Of a stretch of 64,000 nt of DNA, positions 36,215-45,177 are shown piece after piece. The notes beneath the pieces are model-generated. The model saw only the letters and a list, made by a program, of their open reading frames with translations. It had not been told where the DNA came from and ran no database searches. The position numbers and the translations under genes are program-made. This DNA comes from Bacillota bacterium (GTDB lineage: Bacteria > Bacillota > Clostridia > Lachnospirales > Lachnospiraceae). How positions within the stretch are numbered: position 1 is the first letter of the stretch; each line of letters begins with the position of its first letter. The DNA is taken from assembly GCA_023436225.1 (NCBI GenBank), contig JAEZKA010000105.1:143046-207045 (forward strand), in the 5' to 3' direction.

Positions 36215-37435
36215 TTATGAGCGATAATCTGCATTGATTTTCACATAATCATAGGAGAAATCACAGCCCCAAGCTGTAGCAGCAGCTGAACCGGACTTTA
36301 AGTCTGCAATCGCTTTGACTTCCTTAGCCGTGAGAATCTTCGTCGCAAACTCCTCGGAATAATCAGTACCTATGCCATCCTCAACTAATTTAAGCCTTCC
36401 ATCTACACTTTCAATAATTAAGTCCACCTTATTTGGATCAAAATTAACACCCGAATAACCCATGGCACATAAAATTCTTCCCCAGTTGGCATCATTTCCG
36501 AATACCGCTGTCTTCACAAGGTTTGAGGTGATAATGGATTTACCGAGTACCGAGGCCTTCTCCCAGGAGGGTGCCCCAACAACCTCAACCTCTAAAAGCT
36601 TAGTTGCTCCCTCGCCATCAGCAGCCATCTTCTTAGACAAATATGTGGTCACATAATTTAAAGCTTTACAGAAGGTCTCGTAATCTTCATTCTTCTCTGT
36701 GATTTCCTTGTTGCCGGCAAGGCCATTAGCCAATACGAATAAGGAATCATTCGTTGAGGTATCCCGATCAACACTGATCATATTGAAGGAAATCTTAACA
36801 TCAGCACTTAAGGCCTCCTGTAGCAGATCTTTACTGATATTTAAGTCCGTGGTCACAACACCAAGCATCGTTGCCATGTTCGGATGAATCATACCCGAAC
36901 CCTTAGCCATACCACCAAGCTTGATTTCCTTTCCGTCCACAACAAAGCTTACCGCACATTCCTTGGAATAGGTATCTGTAGTCATAATCGCTTCTGCTGC
37001 CAATTTACCTGCCGGAAGGCTATCCTCTAAATTGGCCGCCAAAAGCTTTACTCCTTCTATTATTACATCAATCGGCATCTGCTTACCGATTACACCGGTC
37101 GATGCAGTATATACGGCGTTCTGAGGTATATTCATAGCGTCTGCAACTGCCATTGCCATCTTTTCATTATTAATATCACCCTCTATACCGGTACAGGCAT
37201 TTGCTACGCCGCTATTTATTACCACCGCCTGAACAAAAGGGCTTTCCTTGGTTACCTTCATATCCCATCTTACCGGGGCTGCTTTAACCACATTGGTAGT
37301 AAAGGTTCCCGCTCCCTTCGCAGGAACAACAGAATATACCAATGCCATATCTTTTCTCATCTTCTTGATCCCTGCACATACCCCTGTTGCCTTGAAGCCT
37401 TGGGCTGCAGTTACACCACCATCTATCTTCTTCAT
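36215..37435 (-). CDS. argJ: Bifunctional ornithine acetyltransferase / N-acetylglutamate synthase
   Basis: Transfers acetyl from N-acetylornithine to glutamate, closing the cyclic arginine pathway. The 406-aa precursor contains the self-cleavage site in HPNMATMLG, where the Thr becomes the N-terminus and nucleophile of the beta chain. The conserved [15 protein letters not shown] and [13 protein letters not shown] blocks are present. ATG 37435 is preferred, with GAGG ten bases upstream; an earlier in-frame ATG at 37444 sits on top of that site. An argJ of this kind lets the cell recycle the acetyl group. Confidence 0.96.
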   Translation of the reverse strand: MKKIDGGVTAAQGFKATGVCAGIKKMRKDMALVYSVVPAKGAGTFTTNVVKAAPVRWDMKVTKESPFVQAVVINSGVANACTGIEGDINNEKMAMAVADAMNIPQNAVYTASTGVIGKQMPIDVIIEGVKLLAANLEDSLPAGKLAAEAIMTTDTYSKECAVSFVVDGKEIKLGGMAKGSGMIHPNMATMLGVVTTDLNISKDLLQEALSADVKISFNMISVDRDTSTNDSLFVLANGLAGNKEITEKNEDYETFCKALNYVTTYLSKKMAADGEGATKLLEVEVVGAPSWEKASVLGKSIITSNLVKTAVFGNDANWGRILCAMGYSGVNFDPNKVDLIIESVDGRLKLVEDGIGTDYSEEFATKILTAKEVKAIADLKSGSAAATAWGCDFSYDYVKINADYRS

Positions 37436-37456
37436 TATAACCATGCCTCGTCTTTC

Positions 37457-37885
37457 TTATATATTATTCTCATCGATACTGATTGTATAATAATTAAGGT
37501 CAGAACGTTGTTCCCAGCCTAACCCACTCCAGAATTCATTCCCCCCGCTGTTCTTAGTAAAGCAAACTAGTCCAAGCCTTGTTATTCTCTCGCCCTTCAT
37601 TGCTGTTATCATCCGCTCCAACAGTCCACTACCGATTGAACGCCTTCGGTAAGACTCCTCGACACAGGCGTGATATATATACCCCCGTCTACCGTCATGT
37701 CCGCCGAGTATAACTCCAATGATATGACCATCCTCTTCAGCAACAAAATTGGTGGTCGGATTTCTCTCTAGAAACCGTTGTATCCCCTCCTTCGAATCAT
37801 CCATGGTTCGAAGACCAACGCCGGGTGTACTCTTCCACAGCTGATAAACCTCATCATAATCTTTGATAGTGAAAGACCTTATCAT
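37457..37885 (-). CDS. GNAT acetyltransferase, first gene of arginine operon
   Basis: Cytosolic acetyltransferase, 142 aa, with the GNAT core: FVAEEDGHIIGVILGG (beta 4), the acetyl-CoA loop CVEESYRRRSIGSGLLE and a C-terminal LGLVCFTKNSGGNEFWSGLGW. It lies 21 bp before argJ and behind the arginine-type promoter. Position suggests a part in arginine synthesis, for example N-acetylglutamate supply. However, its sequence resembles general GNAT proteins rather than classical ArgA, so the substrate is left open. Confidence 0.85.
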   Translation of the reverse strand: MIRSFTIKDYDEVYQLWKSTPGVGLRTMDDSKEGIQRFLERNPTTNFVAEEDGHIIGVILGGHDGRRGYIYHACVEESYRRRSIGSGLLERMITAMKGERITRLGLVCFTKNSGGNEFWSGLGWEQRSDLNYYTISIDENNI

Positions 37886-37917
37886 AATTCACCTCCGAAT
37901 AATAACATAAGCAGCAC

Positions 37918-37963
37918 TGTATAAATTATTTATAATTATACATCCGGATTAAATTTTATGCAA
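37918..37963 (-). promoter_or_regulatory. Promoter and probable ARG box of the GNAT-argJBD operon
   Basis: On the minus strand TTGCAT (37963-37958), a 17-bp spacer and TATAAT (37940-37935). The -35 region TTGCATAAAATTTAA closely matches the argG promoter. A dyad TGTATAA...TTATACA (37918-37942) covers the -10 and start site. Both resemble ArgR operator half sites, which are AT-rich palindromes. ArgR itself is not in the window, so regulation is inferred. Confidence 0.6.
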
Positions 37964-37966
37964 CAT

Positions 37967-38578
37967 CTAATTTATTTTTTTTAAATCGATTCCATGACGA
38001 AGCATCACTGCATAAATTTCAGCAATCGGAAAACCGACAATGTTATAATAATCACCTTCAATTTTCTTTATATAGATACCAAATTTTCCTTGTATTGCAT
38101 AGGCGCCTGCCTTATCCATTGGCTCCCCTGTAGCGATATAATCCTGTATCTGCTCCTCGGTTAAGGGATTCACTACAACCTTCGTACACACCGCAAAGGA
38201 AAAGCTCTCCTCACTTCCATCCTGCTTCATTATGATAATACTGACACCGGTACATACCTCGTGCACCTGGTCAGAAAGCATACGAAGCATTCTTGCCGCA
38301 TCCTCCTTATCCTTCGGTTTACCTAAAGCATGCTCTTCGTAGAATACCATCGTATCCGCCCCAATAATGATAATATCCTTATCTGCGTCCGTCTGCTTTT
38401 TCACCTGCTCTTTGATGGTTCCGGTCTTTAATCTAGCTAGAGCTTGTACCATTTGATCTGGAATTGTCTCCTCAACTTCTTCCTTTACATTGCTGGCCAG
38501 AACCTGGTATGGGATACCCATGGTCTCCATTATTTCCTTACGTCTTGGTGATTCAGAAGCTAATATAATCTGATACAT
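37967..38578 (-). CDS. maf: Maf-family nucleotide pyrophosphatase
   Basis: House-cleaning pyrophosphatase acting on dTTP, UTP and modified pyrimidine nucleotides. The 203-aa protein has the family opening IILASESPRRKEIM (SPRR motif), IIIGADTMVFYEE with the catalytic Asp, and GKPKDKEDAARMLRML. ATG 38578 has AAAGGA five bases upstream; the ATG two codons earlier is directly on the AGG. It lies upstream of the arginine operon on the same strand, but a separate promoter starts that operon. Confidence 0.95.
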   Translation of the reverse strand: MYQIILASESPRRKEIMETMGIPYQVLASNVKEEVEETIPDQMVQALARLKTGTIKEQVKKQTDADKDIIIIGADTMVFYEEHALGKPKDKEDAARMLRMLSDQVHEVCTGVSIIIMKQDGSEESFSFAVCTKVVVNPLTEEQIQDYIATGEPMDKAGAYAIQGKFGIYIKKIEGDYYNIVGFPIAEIYAVMLRHGIDLKKIN

Positions 38579-38664
38579 ATTCATCCTTTCCCAGGTCCAT
38601 GCCGACCTGCCAACCTTTCTCCTAGGTTACATTTATTTATTATCTGCGTTCCTTCTTCAATGCT

Positions 38665-38818
38665 ACATCTTCTTTATATAACGTCTTCTTTGATATTACC
38701 TCTCCTTGTATATTACTTCTCCTTGTATATAGCGTCTCCTTTATATAGCGATTCCTTTTTTATTACGTCTCCTTTGATATTTCATCCTTGTTTTATTACA
38801 TCTCTCCTTCATTATATT
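38665..38818. repeat. Degenerate 16-17 bp tandem repeat tract
   Basis: About nine imperfect units of consensus RCRTCTCCTTNTATAT, starting at 38665, 38681, 38698, 38715, 38732, 38748, 38765, 38783 and 38798. On the minus strand each unit carries an AAGGAGA core like a ribosome binding site, but there is no ATG array. It lies between maf and argG in a 508-bp intergenic region and ends about 145 bp before the argG promoter. Confidence 0.75.
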
Positions 38819-38962
38819 AAATAATGAAGTTAAGTAAAGATAATTGCATCAGTGAACGCATATAATATCACAATCCTTCTTAATAATAAGACAAGATATC
38901 GTTATATTTTGATGGAAACATAAATGAGTCGTATGTATTTTTATGCTTTTTTCAAATTTGCT

Positions 38963-38992
38963 ATTGCATAATAATTAAATCTGTTGTATATT
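38963..38992 (+). promoter_or_regulatory. argG promoter with shared ARG-box-like motif
   Basis: TTGCAT (38964-38969), a 17-bp spacer and TATATT (38987-38992). The sequence ATTGCATAATAATTAA over the -35 matches the one in the argJBD promoter. Weaker ARG-box-like stretches lie at 38933-38950 (TGTATTTTTATGC) and 39002-39016. Arginine repression through ArgR is the likely meaning. Confidence 0.6.
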
Positions 38993-39086
38993 TTATCATA
39001 TCCATAAAAATGTATTTCCATAGCTTTTATAATACATCATAAACAAAGTAAATAAACAATAGAAATCACCAAACGGAGGTAATTGT

Positions 39087-40298
39087 ATGAAAGAGAAAGT
39101 TATTTTAGCTTATTCCGGCGGTCTGGATACAACCGCTATCATTCCCTGGTTAAAGGAGAATTATGACTATGATGTAGTCTGCGTATGTATCGATGTAGGG
39201 CAAGGAAATGAACTTGATGGTCTCGAGGAGAGAGCAAAGCTTTCCGGTGCTACTAAGCTTTACATTGAGGATGTTGTTGACGAATTTGTAAATGATTATG
39301 TGATACCCTGTGTTAAGGCAAATGCAGTTTATGAGAATAAGTATCTTCTGGGAACCTCAATGGCCCGTCCTGTAATTGCAAAAAGGTTAGTTGAGATTGC
39401 AAGATTAGAAGGCGCTACCGCAATCTGTCACGGAGCAACCGGTAAGGGCAATGATCAGGTTCGTTTCGAATTAACGATAAAGGCTCTGGCGCCTGATCTG
39501 AAGATTATAGCACCTTGGAGAATCTGGACCATGGCCTCCCGTGAAGAAGAGATTGAATACTGCGAGAAGCACGGAATTAATCTTCCCTTCTCCTCAGATA
39601 ACAGCTATTCCCGTGATCGTAACTTATGGCATATCAGCCATGAGGGTCTTGAATTAGAGCTGCCCTCGAATGCACCGAATTATGATCATTTACTGGTACT
39701 TGGGGTATCTCCCGAGAAAGCACCGGACGAGGGCGTAACTCTCAGCCTGACCTTCGAAAAGGGAATCCCTACCGCTCTAAACGGCAAGAATATGTCAGCA
39801 ACTGATATTATTAAGGAATTAAACGTGATTGGCGGTCAGCATGGAATCGGAATCGTAGATATCGTAGAGAATCGTGTAGTAGGCATGAAGTCCCGCGGTG
39901 TATATGAGACTCCCGGTGGAACAATCCTGATGGAAGCTCATATGCAGCTAGAAGAACTTATTTTAGATCGTGCAACTATGACAGCAAAGAAAGAGGTCGG
40001 TAATCGCTTTGCTGATATTGTATATGAAGGAAAATGGTTCACTCCACTCCGTGAAGCATACCAGGCTTTCGTTGATGTGACACAGGAATATGTAACCGGT
40101 GAGGTTAAGCTTAAGCTCTTTAAGGGTAATATCATCAAACAGGGCACTACCTCTCCCTACTCCTTATATAATGAAAGTATTGCATCCTTTACAACCGGTA
40201 GCCTCTATAACCATCAGGATGCAGAAGGCTTTATTAACCTCTTTGGTCTTTCCTTAAAGGTTCGTGCAATGAAGATGGCAGCACTTGACAAGGAATAG
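39087..40298 (+). CDS. argG: Argininosuccinate synthase
   Basis: ATP-dependent ligase joining citrulline and aspartate. The 403-aa protein begins [18 protein letters not shown] (the N-type PP-loop SGGLDT) and has [31 protein letters not shown] and the C-terminal arm expected for type 1 enzymes. GGAGG lies seven bases before the ATG. It is transcribed away from the other arg genes; argH is not next to it, since the following genes are on the other strand. Confidence 0.98.
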   Translation: MKEKVILAYSGGLDTTAIIPWLKENYDYDVVCVCIDVGQGNELDGLEERAKLSGATKLYIEDVVDEFVNDYVIPCVKANAVYENKYLLGTSMARPVIAKRLVEIARLEGATAICHGATGKGNDQVRFELTIKALAPDLKIIAPWRIWTMASREEEIEYCEKHGINLPFSSDNSYSRDRNLWHISHEGLELELPSNAPNYDHLLVLGVSPEKAPDEGVTLSLTFEKGIPTALNGKNMSATDIIKELNVIGGQHGIGIVDIVENRVVGMKSRGVYETPGGTILMEAHMQLEELILDRATMTAKKEVGNRFADIVYEGKWFTPLREAYQAFVDVTQEYVTGEVKLKLFKGNIIKQGTTSPYSLYNESIASFTTGSLYNHQDAEGFINLFGLSLKVRAMKMAALDKE

Positions 40299-40317
40299 AC
40301 TATAAATTATTCTTTCA

Positions 40318-40356
40318 ACAATAGAAATCATGCTTCGCGAGCTTTCTATTGTCATG
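40318..40356 (-). repeat. 39-bp palindromic repeat, copy 2
   Basis: Inverted copy of the repeat at 16853-16891: ACAATAGAAATCATGC...CTTTCTATTGT followed by CATG. It lies 20 bp after argG and could fold into a hairpin in the argG mRNA. No T run follows, so it is not a typical terminator. A 13-bp half copy (ACAATAGAAATCA) lies just before argG at 39057-39069. Confidence 0.72.
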
Positions 40357-40362
40357 TATTAT

Positions 40363-40442
40363 GGACCATGTACTATCCCACCTATATGATGCAGCCCTTT
40401 CGGGTTACAGACGTATGAAATATTGATGGGGGTACATGGTCC
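40363..40442. other. Unassigned 80-nt structured element
   Basis: An 11-bp perfect stem GGACCATGTAC/GTACATGGTCC closes an 80-base region. Inside is a second small hairpin, which on the minus strand is CCC-GAAA-GGG (GNRA tetraloop), plus a CCCA/TGGG pairing. On the plus strand the element is followed by TCTTTCCTTTTATAT, a weak terminator tail for argG. The GAAA loop favours the minus strand as the RNA strand. It matches no riboswitch family I recognise. Confidence 0.6.
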
Positions 40443-40562
40443 TCTTTCCTTTTATATACCCGAACGAAGGTAAGGCAGCAGCATACCATGATGTTTTTAT
40501 AAGTTAATCGGAGTCGTAGCAGTTATTTCCACTTATGAAGCTAAAGCTATAAGGAGAACATA

Positions 40563-41510
40563 TCAGCACTTCGAATGGGGCTTTTTTTGATACCTTTTCA
40601 GAAACAATTCTACTACCTTCTCATACTTCTCTTTATTCTTGCAATAGCTCCCTGCATGCTTCGCCCCGGCAACCAAATACATTGCCTTAAATTTCTTTTT
40701 ATTATGATACATCTGCCTTGTCATATCTGCCGGTACCAGATTATCAAGCTTACCATGAATGAATAAGACAGGGGTTAGCGAATGACGAACCACACGGATT
40801 GGCGATACCTCGTTATACCAAAAGCCTGCACGCAGATAGGTAATAGAGCTTTCAATTGGAATGAGAAAGCAGGGCAAATGGTAATACTGCTTTAGTTGAT
40901 GGCATAGCAGCTGTGTCAAATCAGAATAGGCACAATCAGCAATTGCATAATTCACCCTGCGGTCAATTCCCAAATGCATTAATACCGTAGCGGCACCCAT
41001 GGATTCTCCATGGGTTACTATAATACATTTCTCTCCAAAGCGCTCACAACACCAGTCTACAAGCTTCTTTAAATCATACTTCTCATAAAATCCCATGGAG
41101 GTATATGCCTTTCCACTATATCCATGATTACGATGATCGTAGATAATAACCCGATATCCTAAGCGAAAGAACATCTTTGCATATTTAATCCCGCTATATT
41201 TTGCACATCCCAACCCATGGCACAGTATTGCGATTTTCTCCGTTTTTTCCCTATTGTTTTTTGTGGCTTTACTTCCTGCCTTTGCAACCTGACCTCTGCC
41301 ATCCAATAGCTCACAGGATAAGCGATATCCGTAATCAGACCTTAGGGTGAATATCTCTTTCTCCCAGGAATAGTATTCTTCTATGTCGATCTTGTTGCAG
41401 TTAATCTCTCTTTGATAGCCTTTCCCATAAGACAGCATCCTAGGCTTTATAAGCATGTTCGACATGCACCAAAGCCATTCAAATAACCATATTCCTATAA
41501 TTACTATCAT
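40563..41510 (-). CDS. Membrane-anchored alpha/beta hydrolase
   Basis: Serine hydrolase of 315 aa. An N-terminal hydrophobic segment (residues 2-20) likely anchors it. The alpha/beta fold follows: CHGLGCAKYSG (oxyanion loop), HGESMGAA with nucleophile Ser, IHGKLDNLVP with Asp, and GAKHAGSY with His. This is the layout of the YqkD/BEM46-like family. Substrate is not predictable. GAGG lies about five bases before the ATG, and a small GCCGC/GCGGC hairpin precedes it at 41525-41537. Confidence 0.86.
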   Translation of the reverse strand: MIVIIGIWLFEWLWCMSNMLIKPRMLSYGKGYQREINCNKIDIEEYYSWEKEIFTLRSDYGYRLSCELLDGRGQVAKAGSKATKNNREKTEKIAILCHGLGCAKYSGIKYAKMFFRLGYRVIIYDHRNHGYSGKAYTSMGFYEKYDLKKLVDWCCERFGEKCIIVTHGESMGAATVLMHLGIDRRVNYAIADCAYSDLTQLLCHQLKQYYHLPCFLIPIESSITYLRAGFWYNEVSPIRVVRHSLTPVLFIHGKLDNLVPADMTRQMYHNKKKFKAMYLVAGAKHAGSYCKNKEKYEKVVELFLKRYQKKPHSKC

Positions 41511-41891
41511 ACATACCTCATAATGCCGCTTCGCGGCTCAGTGACTAATCAGTTATATTTACGAATTCATCATCTCCAATTATTAAAGTATTATTCTATA
41601 CTCAGTTCATACCTCAATTTAATATCTACTTATGATAAAATACTTGGTTAATTTCGCCTGACTGCTGGATGAATAACAATTACTTCCGAACGAATTCCTG
41701 CATTTATCCGCAGATTGCGTCATCCCCAAATTAACTCCATACACGATACGGAGCTTTTTCCGCATGGGGGTAATTTCCAATGCAATAAAAAACTCTATGC
41801 CTGAAGAAGATATACATACATGCAATCCTCATCACAGGCACAGAGCCAGATGAATTGTTAATATTACTCATGATTTATTATTAAAATTTCT
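41511..41891. other. 381-bp intergenic region, no gene seen
   Basis: Apart from the small hairpin at 41525-41537 and a possible weak minus-strand promoter near 41590-41620, nothing is recognisable. A 68-codon minus-strand frame (41619-41825) has no ribosome binding site or family resemblance and was not called. Confidence 0.5.
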
Positions 41892-42719
41892 TTATTTCCC
41901 TTCCGGAACAAAGCTATCAAAGATAATAAGCTCATAATATTCTTTGCTACTGTCTAACTGCTCCTCACTCTGAATCGTCCAGGCTACCGACTTCGTACGG
42001 AAGAGCTTACGACAAATCGTAAAGGATAATGCTCTCTTATATACATGATGATAAGCGATAAAATCCGGCTTTGTGAGGAAGTTGAACAATAAATGCTTTA
42101 ACATGAAATATTGAATGGGGTCCCCATCAATCTTCTCTTTAATAAAGTCCGTTGACAGCTGGCCACGAATTATCTCTGGATGATGCTTTCTGTACCACAT
42201 GAGACCGAAGGGATTAAAGGATTCAATTACATAGAAGCCATGATAACTCCCCAGAATCTTAGATACAGCGCTGCATAGTGGATCCGCGTTCCACGGAAGC
42301 TTAAGCTCTATAATGAGTGGTACCTTACCATCCACCAATGCTAAAACCTCCTTCAAGGTCGGTATCCTCTCCTGAGAACCGAACAGTGTGTATTCCTTTA
42401 GCTCTTCATAGGTAAGCTTTGATACCTCAACCTCAGCATGGCAGGCTCTCTTCAGATTATAATCATGAAGCACGATCGGAACCTGATCCTTAGTCAACTG
42501 AACATCAAGCTCTATTCCATACCCCTTCTCTACTGCAAGTCCGAATGCTTTCAGAGAATTCTCTGGCGCCTCCGATTCATTATTATGTAGCCCTCGATGT
42601 GCATAACGCCAGCCATCCATTTTTTTAATATTCTTATTGCGTTTAAGCTTCGGCATAATAGCCAGAAGATATAATACGACAATGATTAAGATAATAATCA
42701 AAATAACCTTTAGTAACAT
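41892..42719 (-). CDS. Glycerophosphodiester phosphodiesterase, membrane-anchored
   Basis: Hydrolyses glycerophosphodiesters to sn-glycerol 3-phosphate and an alcohol. The 275-aa protein has an N-terminal membrane helix of about 22 residues (Ile/Val/Leu-rich), then the GDPD TIM barrel with AHRGLHN, APENSLKAF, GIELDVQLTKD and VLHDYNLKR, giving the metal-binding Glu and Asp and the two catalytic His. ATG 42719 has GGAGG five bases upstream and is preferred to 42731. It lies 48 bp after the MFS gene. Confidence 0.92.
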   Translation of the reverse strand: MLLKVILIIILIIVVLYLLAIMPKLKRNKNIKKMDGWRYAHRGLHNNESEAPENSLKAFGLAVEKGYGIELDVQLTKDQVPIVLHDYNLKRACHAEVEVSKLTYEELKEYTLFGSQERIPTLKEVLALVDGKVPLIIELKLPWNADPLCSAVSKILGSYHGFYVIESFNPFGLMWYRKHHPEIIRGQLSTDFIKEKIDGDPIQYFMLKHLLFNFLTKPDFIAYHHVYKRALSFTICRKLFRTKSVAWTIQSEEQLDSSKEYYELIIFDSFVPEGK

Positions 42720-42767
42720 AATATCCTCCAAACTGCAAGCATTTAATGACGATTCCTAAGGATGGAA

Positions 42768-44063
42768 TTAGTCCTCAATATCAAAGTTCTCAATCAAATC
42801 CTTCTTTCTCATCGGTCTGGAATCACCATGCATTACAAACAGCATTGTACATAAGGATGCTACCGAGAATACAACCGCGTAAGGAAACAGGGTTCGGTAG
42901 GAGATATATTCCAATAATGCTCCAGAAACAATCGGTGTCAAAATCTGTGCCGACATGGAGAAGGTGTAATATAAACCGGTGTATTTGCCGATATCGGAGC
43001 CCTTACACATCTCGACTACCATCGGATAGGAATTGACATTGATGGCTGCCCAACCGATTCCGGTGAAGGCAAATACCACATTAATCAATGAGGAATACTC
43101 TGTAAATAAAGCTCCACAGAGGTAGGAAGCAGTCATCATAATAATACCTGCAAGGATTGTCTTCTTTCTTCCGATCCTGGTAGCAATGATACCAATTGGA
43201 ATATAACTGAAGATGGCTGCTATCGTTGCTACCAGCAGGGAATCCGCAAAGCCGCCTGCTTCCAGCTTCCAAACCTGTTCTACATATCTGGAGTAAGCCG
43301 TGGTAACTGCATTATAGGCTGTAAACCATAAGAAAATGGATGCCAGCAGGAGAATAAAGCTCTTTCTGACATCAGCCGGCATCTTATCATCGTTAGCCGC
43401 GGATGTCTGGCCTGCTTCCTTCTGGTCTTTTTCTGTTTTATGTACTGCACCTGCTTCCAGATCAATGGTTGCAGACAGCTTCTTTTCACGGATCGTAATC
43501 ACTAACAATACTACCGCAATCACCATCACAGCCGATACTGATAAGAATACCGCTTGATAATCCGTTCCTTCCTTTACCAACACCTTAATCATGACCAGAG
43601 TATATACGCCACCGAAGGCACCCATAAGGTTGATGATGGAGTTTGCCTTACTTCTTAAGGGCTTAGGAGTCAGATCCGGCATCAAAGCTACTGCAGGAGA
43701 GCGATAGGAGCCCATTGCTACAAGTACAATTCCTAAAAATAATAAAAACAAAAACATACTGGCTGCTTTATTCGCAATCGGGATAAAGGTCATTGCTATG
43801 ACTGCGACAAAAGTACCTGCAACGATAAACGGAGTCCTTTTTCCTAAGGGCGTATCTACCTTATCGGATAAGGAACCGAATATGGGGAGTAAAAACAAAG
43901 CTAATACATTATCCAGTGCCATTAATACACCGGTTACTGTCTCTCCCAGACCGAACGTGTTCTTAAGCATCAGGGGAATGATATTATCGTACAATTGCCA
44001 AAAACAACAGATGGACATAAATGCAAGCCCCACAAAGAAAGTCCTCTTATAGTTTAGTCTCAT
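42768..44063 (-). CDS. MFS transporter, sugar-cation symporter-like
   Basis: Integral membrane transporter, 431 aa, with 12 predicted helices and a hydrophilic central loop (about residues 195-230). The MFS motif after helix 2 reads GSLSDKVDTPLGKRTPFI, like SLC45/GPH-type sugar carriers. The sister motif is seen after helix 8 (ATRIGRKKTILAG). Substrate is unknown. AAGGAGG lies four bases before the ATG, preceded by a small hairpin TTGCCTG/CAGGCAA at 44075-44093. It follows the methyltransferase gene by 38 bp. Confidence 0.88.
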   Translation of the reverse strand: MRLNYKRTFFVGLAFMSICCFWQLYDNIIPLMLKNTFGLGETVTGVLMALDNVLALFLLPIFGSLSDKVDTPLGKRTPFIVAGTFVAVIAMTFIPIANKAASMFLFLLFLGIVLVAMGSYRSPAVALMPDLTPKPLRSKANSIINLMGAFGGVYTLVMIKVLVKEGTDYQAVFLSVSAVMVIAVVLLVITIREKKLSATIDLEAGAVHKTEKDQKEAGQTSAANDDKMPADVRKSFILLLASIFLWFTAYNAVTTAYSRYVEQVWKLEAGGFADSLLVATIAAIFSYIPIGIIATRIGRKKTILAGIIMMTASYLCGALFTEYSSLINVVFAFTGIGWAAINVNSYPMVVEMCKGSDIGKYTGLYYTFSMSAQILTPIVSGALLEYISYRTLFPYAVVFSVASLCTMLFVMHGDSRPMRKKDLIENFDIED

Positions 44064-44101
44064 ACTTCCTCCTTTTTGCCTGCGTGGCAGGCAACCCCAT
44101 T

Positions 44102-44851
44102 TTATTTTTGATTTGTAAAAATATATGCTCCAATTCCCACAGCTATAGTCAAATTCAAGGAATCAACATCCGGTGACTGGGGAATAAAGATACTGGTTCC
44201 AACCTTGAGATATGTGTCATCAAGCCCGGTTGCTTCATTACCAAAAACCAGGGAGAAAAGCTCTGCTTTAGGACAATCCTTAAGCGTCAGAGTGTTCTCA
44301 CCGTTTAGCATAAAAGTGAACACCTCATGCTTTGCAAACTCTCTGCGGTACTCATCAAAGCTCCCATAGTGATGAAAATTCAACCGAAAGAACGCACCCA
44401 TCGAGGAGCGTATCGTCTTTGGATTATAGATATCTGCTCCTGGCAATATGATTGCGATATCATAAATCCCAAAGCCCACCGCTGTACGAAGAATTGTTCC
44501 AAGATTGCCCATGTTACTAGGATTCACAAGTACAATATGCGGACGATCGGCTGACAGCCTACAATCATATTTCTCAAATACACCGGCAACATAGCAATTT
44601 TCCTTATCGCTGATTTTTGCAATTGCTTTATTATTATATTCAATCGGAATTCTCTTCTCATCACACAGCCTTTTCAGATTATCTTGATCTGTAAAGCTGG
44701 TATCCACAAGAACCTTGCGGACCTTCTTTGGTCTTGCCTTGATCAGCTCATAGGTCGGAAATGCTCCTAAGGTATAGGAATAATCCGCATCCTTTTTATA
44801 TGGTTTTATCTGGTTATGTTCAACACTGCTTCCTGCTTTATCATTCTTCAC
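44102..44851 (-). CDS. SpoU/TrmH-family RNA methyltransferase
   Basis: 2'-O-ribose methyltransferase of the SPOUT superfamily, 249 aa. Motif 1 is NPSNMGNLGTILRTA, motif 2 LVFGNEATGL and motif 3 IPQSPDVDSLNLTIAVGI, which together form the trefoil knot and AdoMet site. The N-terminal 85 residues are a substrate-binding domain. The RNA target, tRNA or 23S rRNA, is not clear. The start is GTG at 44851 with GGAGG eight bases upstream; a consensus promoter lies about 85 bp upstream. Confidence 0.92.
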   Translation of the reverse strand: MKNDKAGSSVEHNQIKPYKKDADYSYTLGAFPTYELIKARPKKVRKVLVDTSFTDQDNLKRLCDEKRIPIEYNNKAIAKISDKENCYVAGVFEKYDCRLSADRPHIVLVNPSNMGNLGTILRTAVGFGIYDIAIILPGADIYNPKTIRSSMGAFFRLNFHHYGSFDEYRREFAKHEVFTFMLNGENTLTLKDCPKAELFSLVFGNEATGLDDTYLKVGTSIFIPQSPDVDSLNLTIAVGIGAYIFTNQK

Positions 44852-44936
44852 GTAATCGACCTCCGAAGTACTAACACACAGATCATATCCTATTCTTTAC
44901 GATACGATATGATATCTCTTTTATTCATTCCTCTTC

Positions 44937-44965
44937 ATTATACTTAATTCAATACGTGATAGCAA
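44937..44965 (-). promoter_or_regulatory. Promoter of the SpoU-type methyltransferase operon
   Basis: On the minus strand TTGCTA (44965-44960), a 17-bp spacer and TATAAT (44942-44937). It lies in the 326-bp gap to degV, which holds no other recognised feature. Confidence 0.65.
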
Positions 44966-45177
44966 ATGAAATTCCTCTGTTTTACAAAGATTTATCAATT
45001 GATGAAGCCTTTGCTCCACCAAAAAAGCCACCATAGGTCTATCCTGTAAAGACCCATCGCTATATATTAATAGCAAGTGAATATATACAGGATTTTCCCC
45101 AGATAGCTTCTCATTCCAAATCTTGTTTCTATTATAATAGGATTAAGTGTAATCATACAATCCATCCTATTAATTAA

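Noticed and set aside
41619..41825. 68-codon minus-strand frame in the gap after the hydrolase gene
   Set aside because: No ribosome binding site, no homology I recognise and no operon context.
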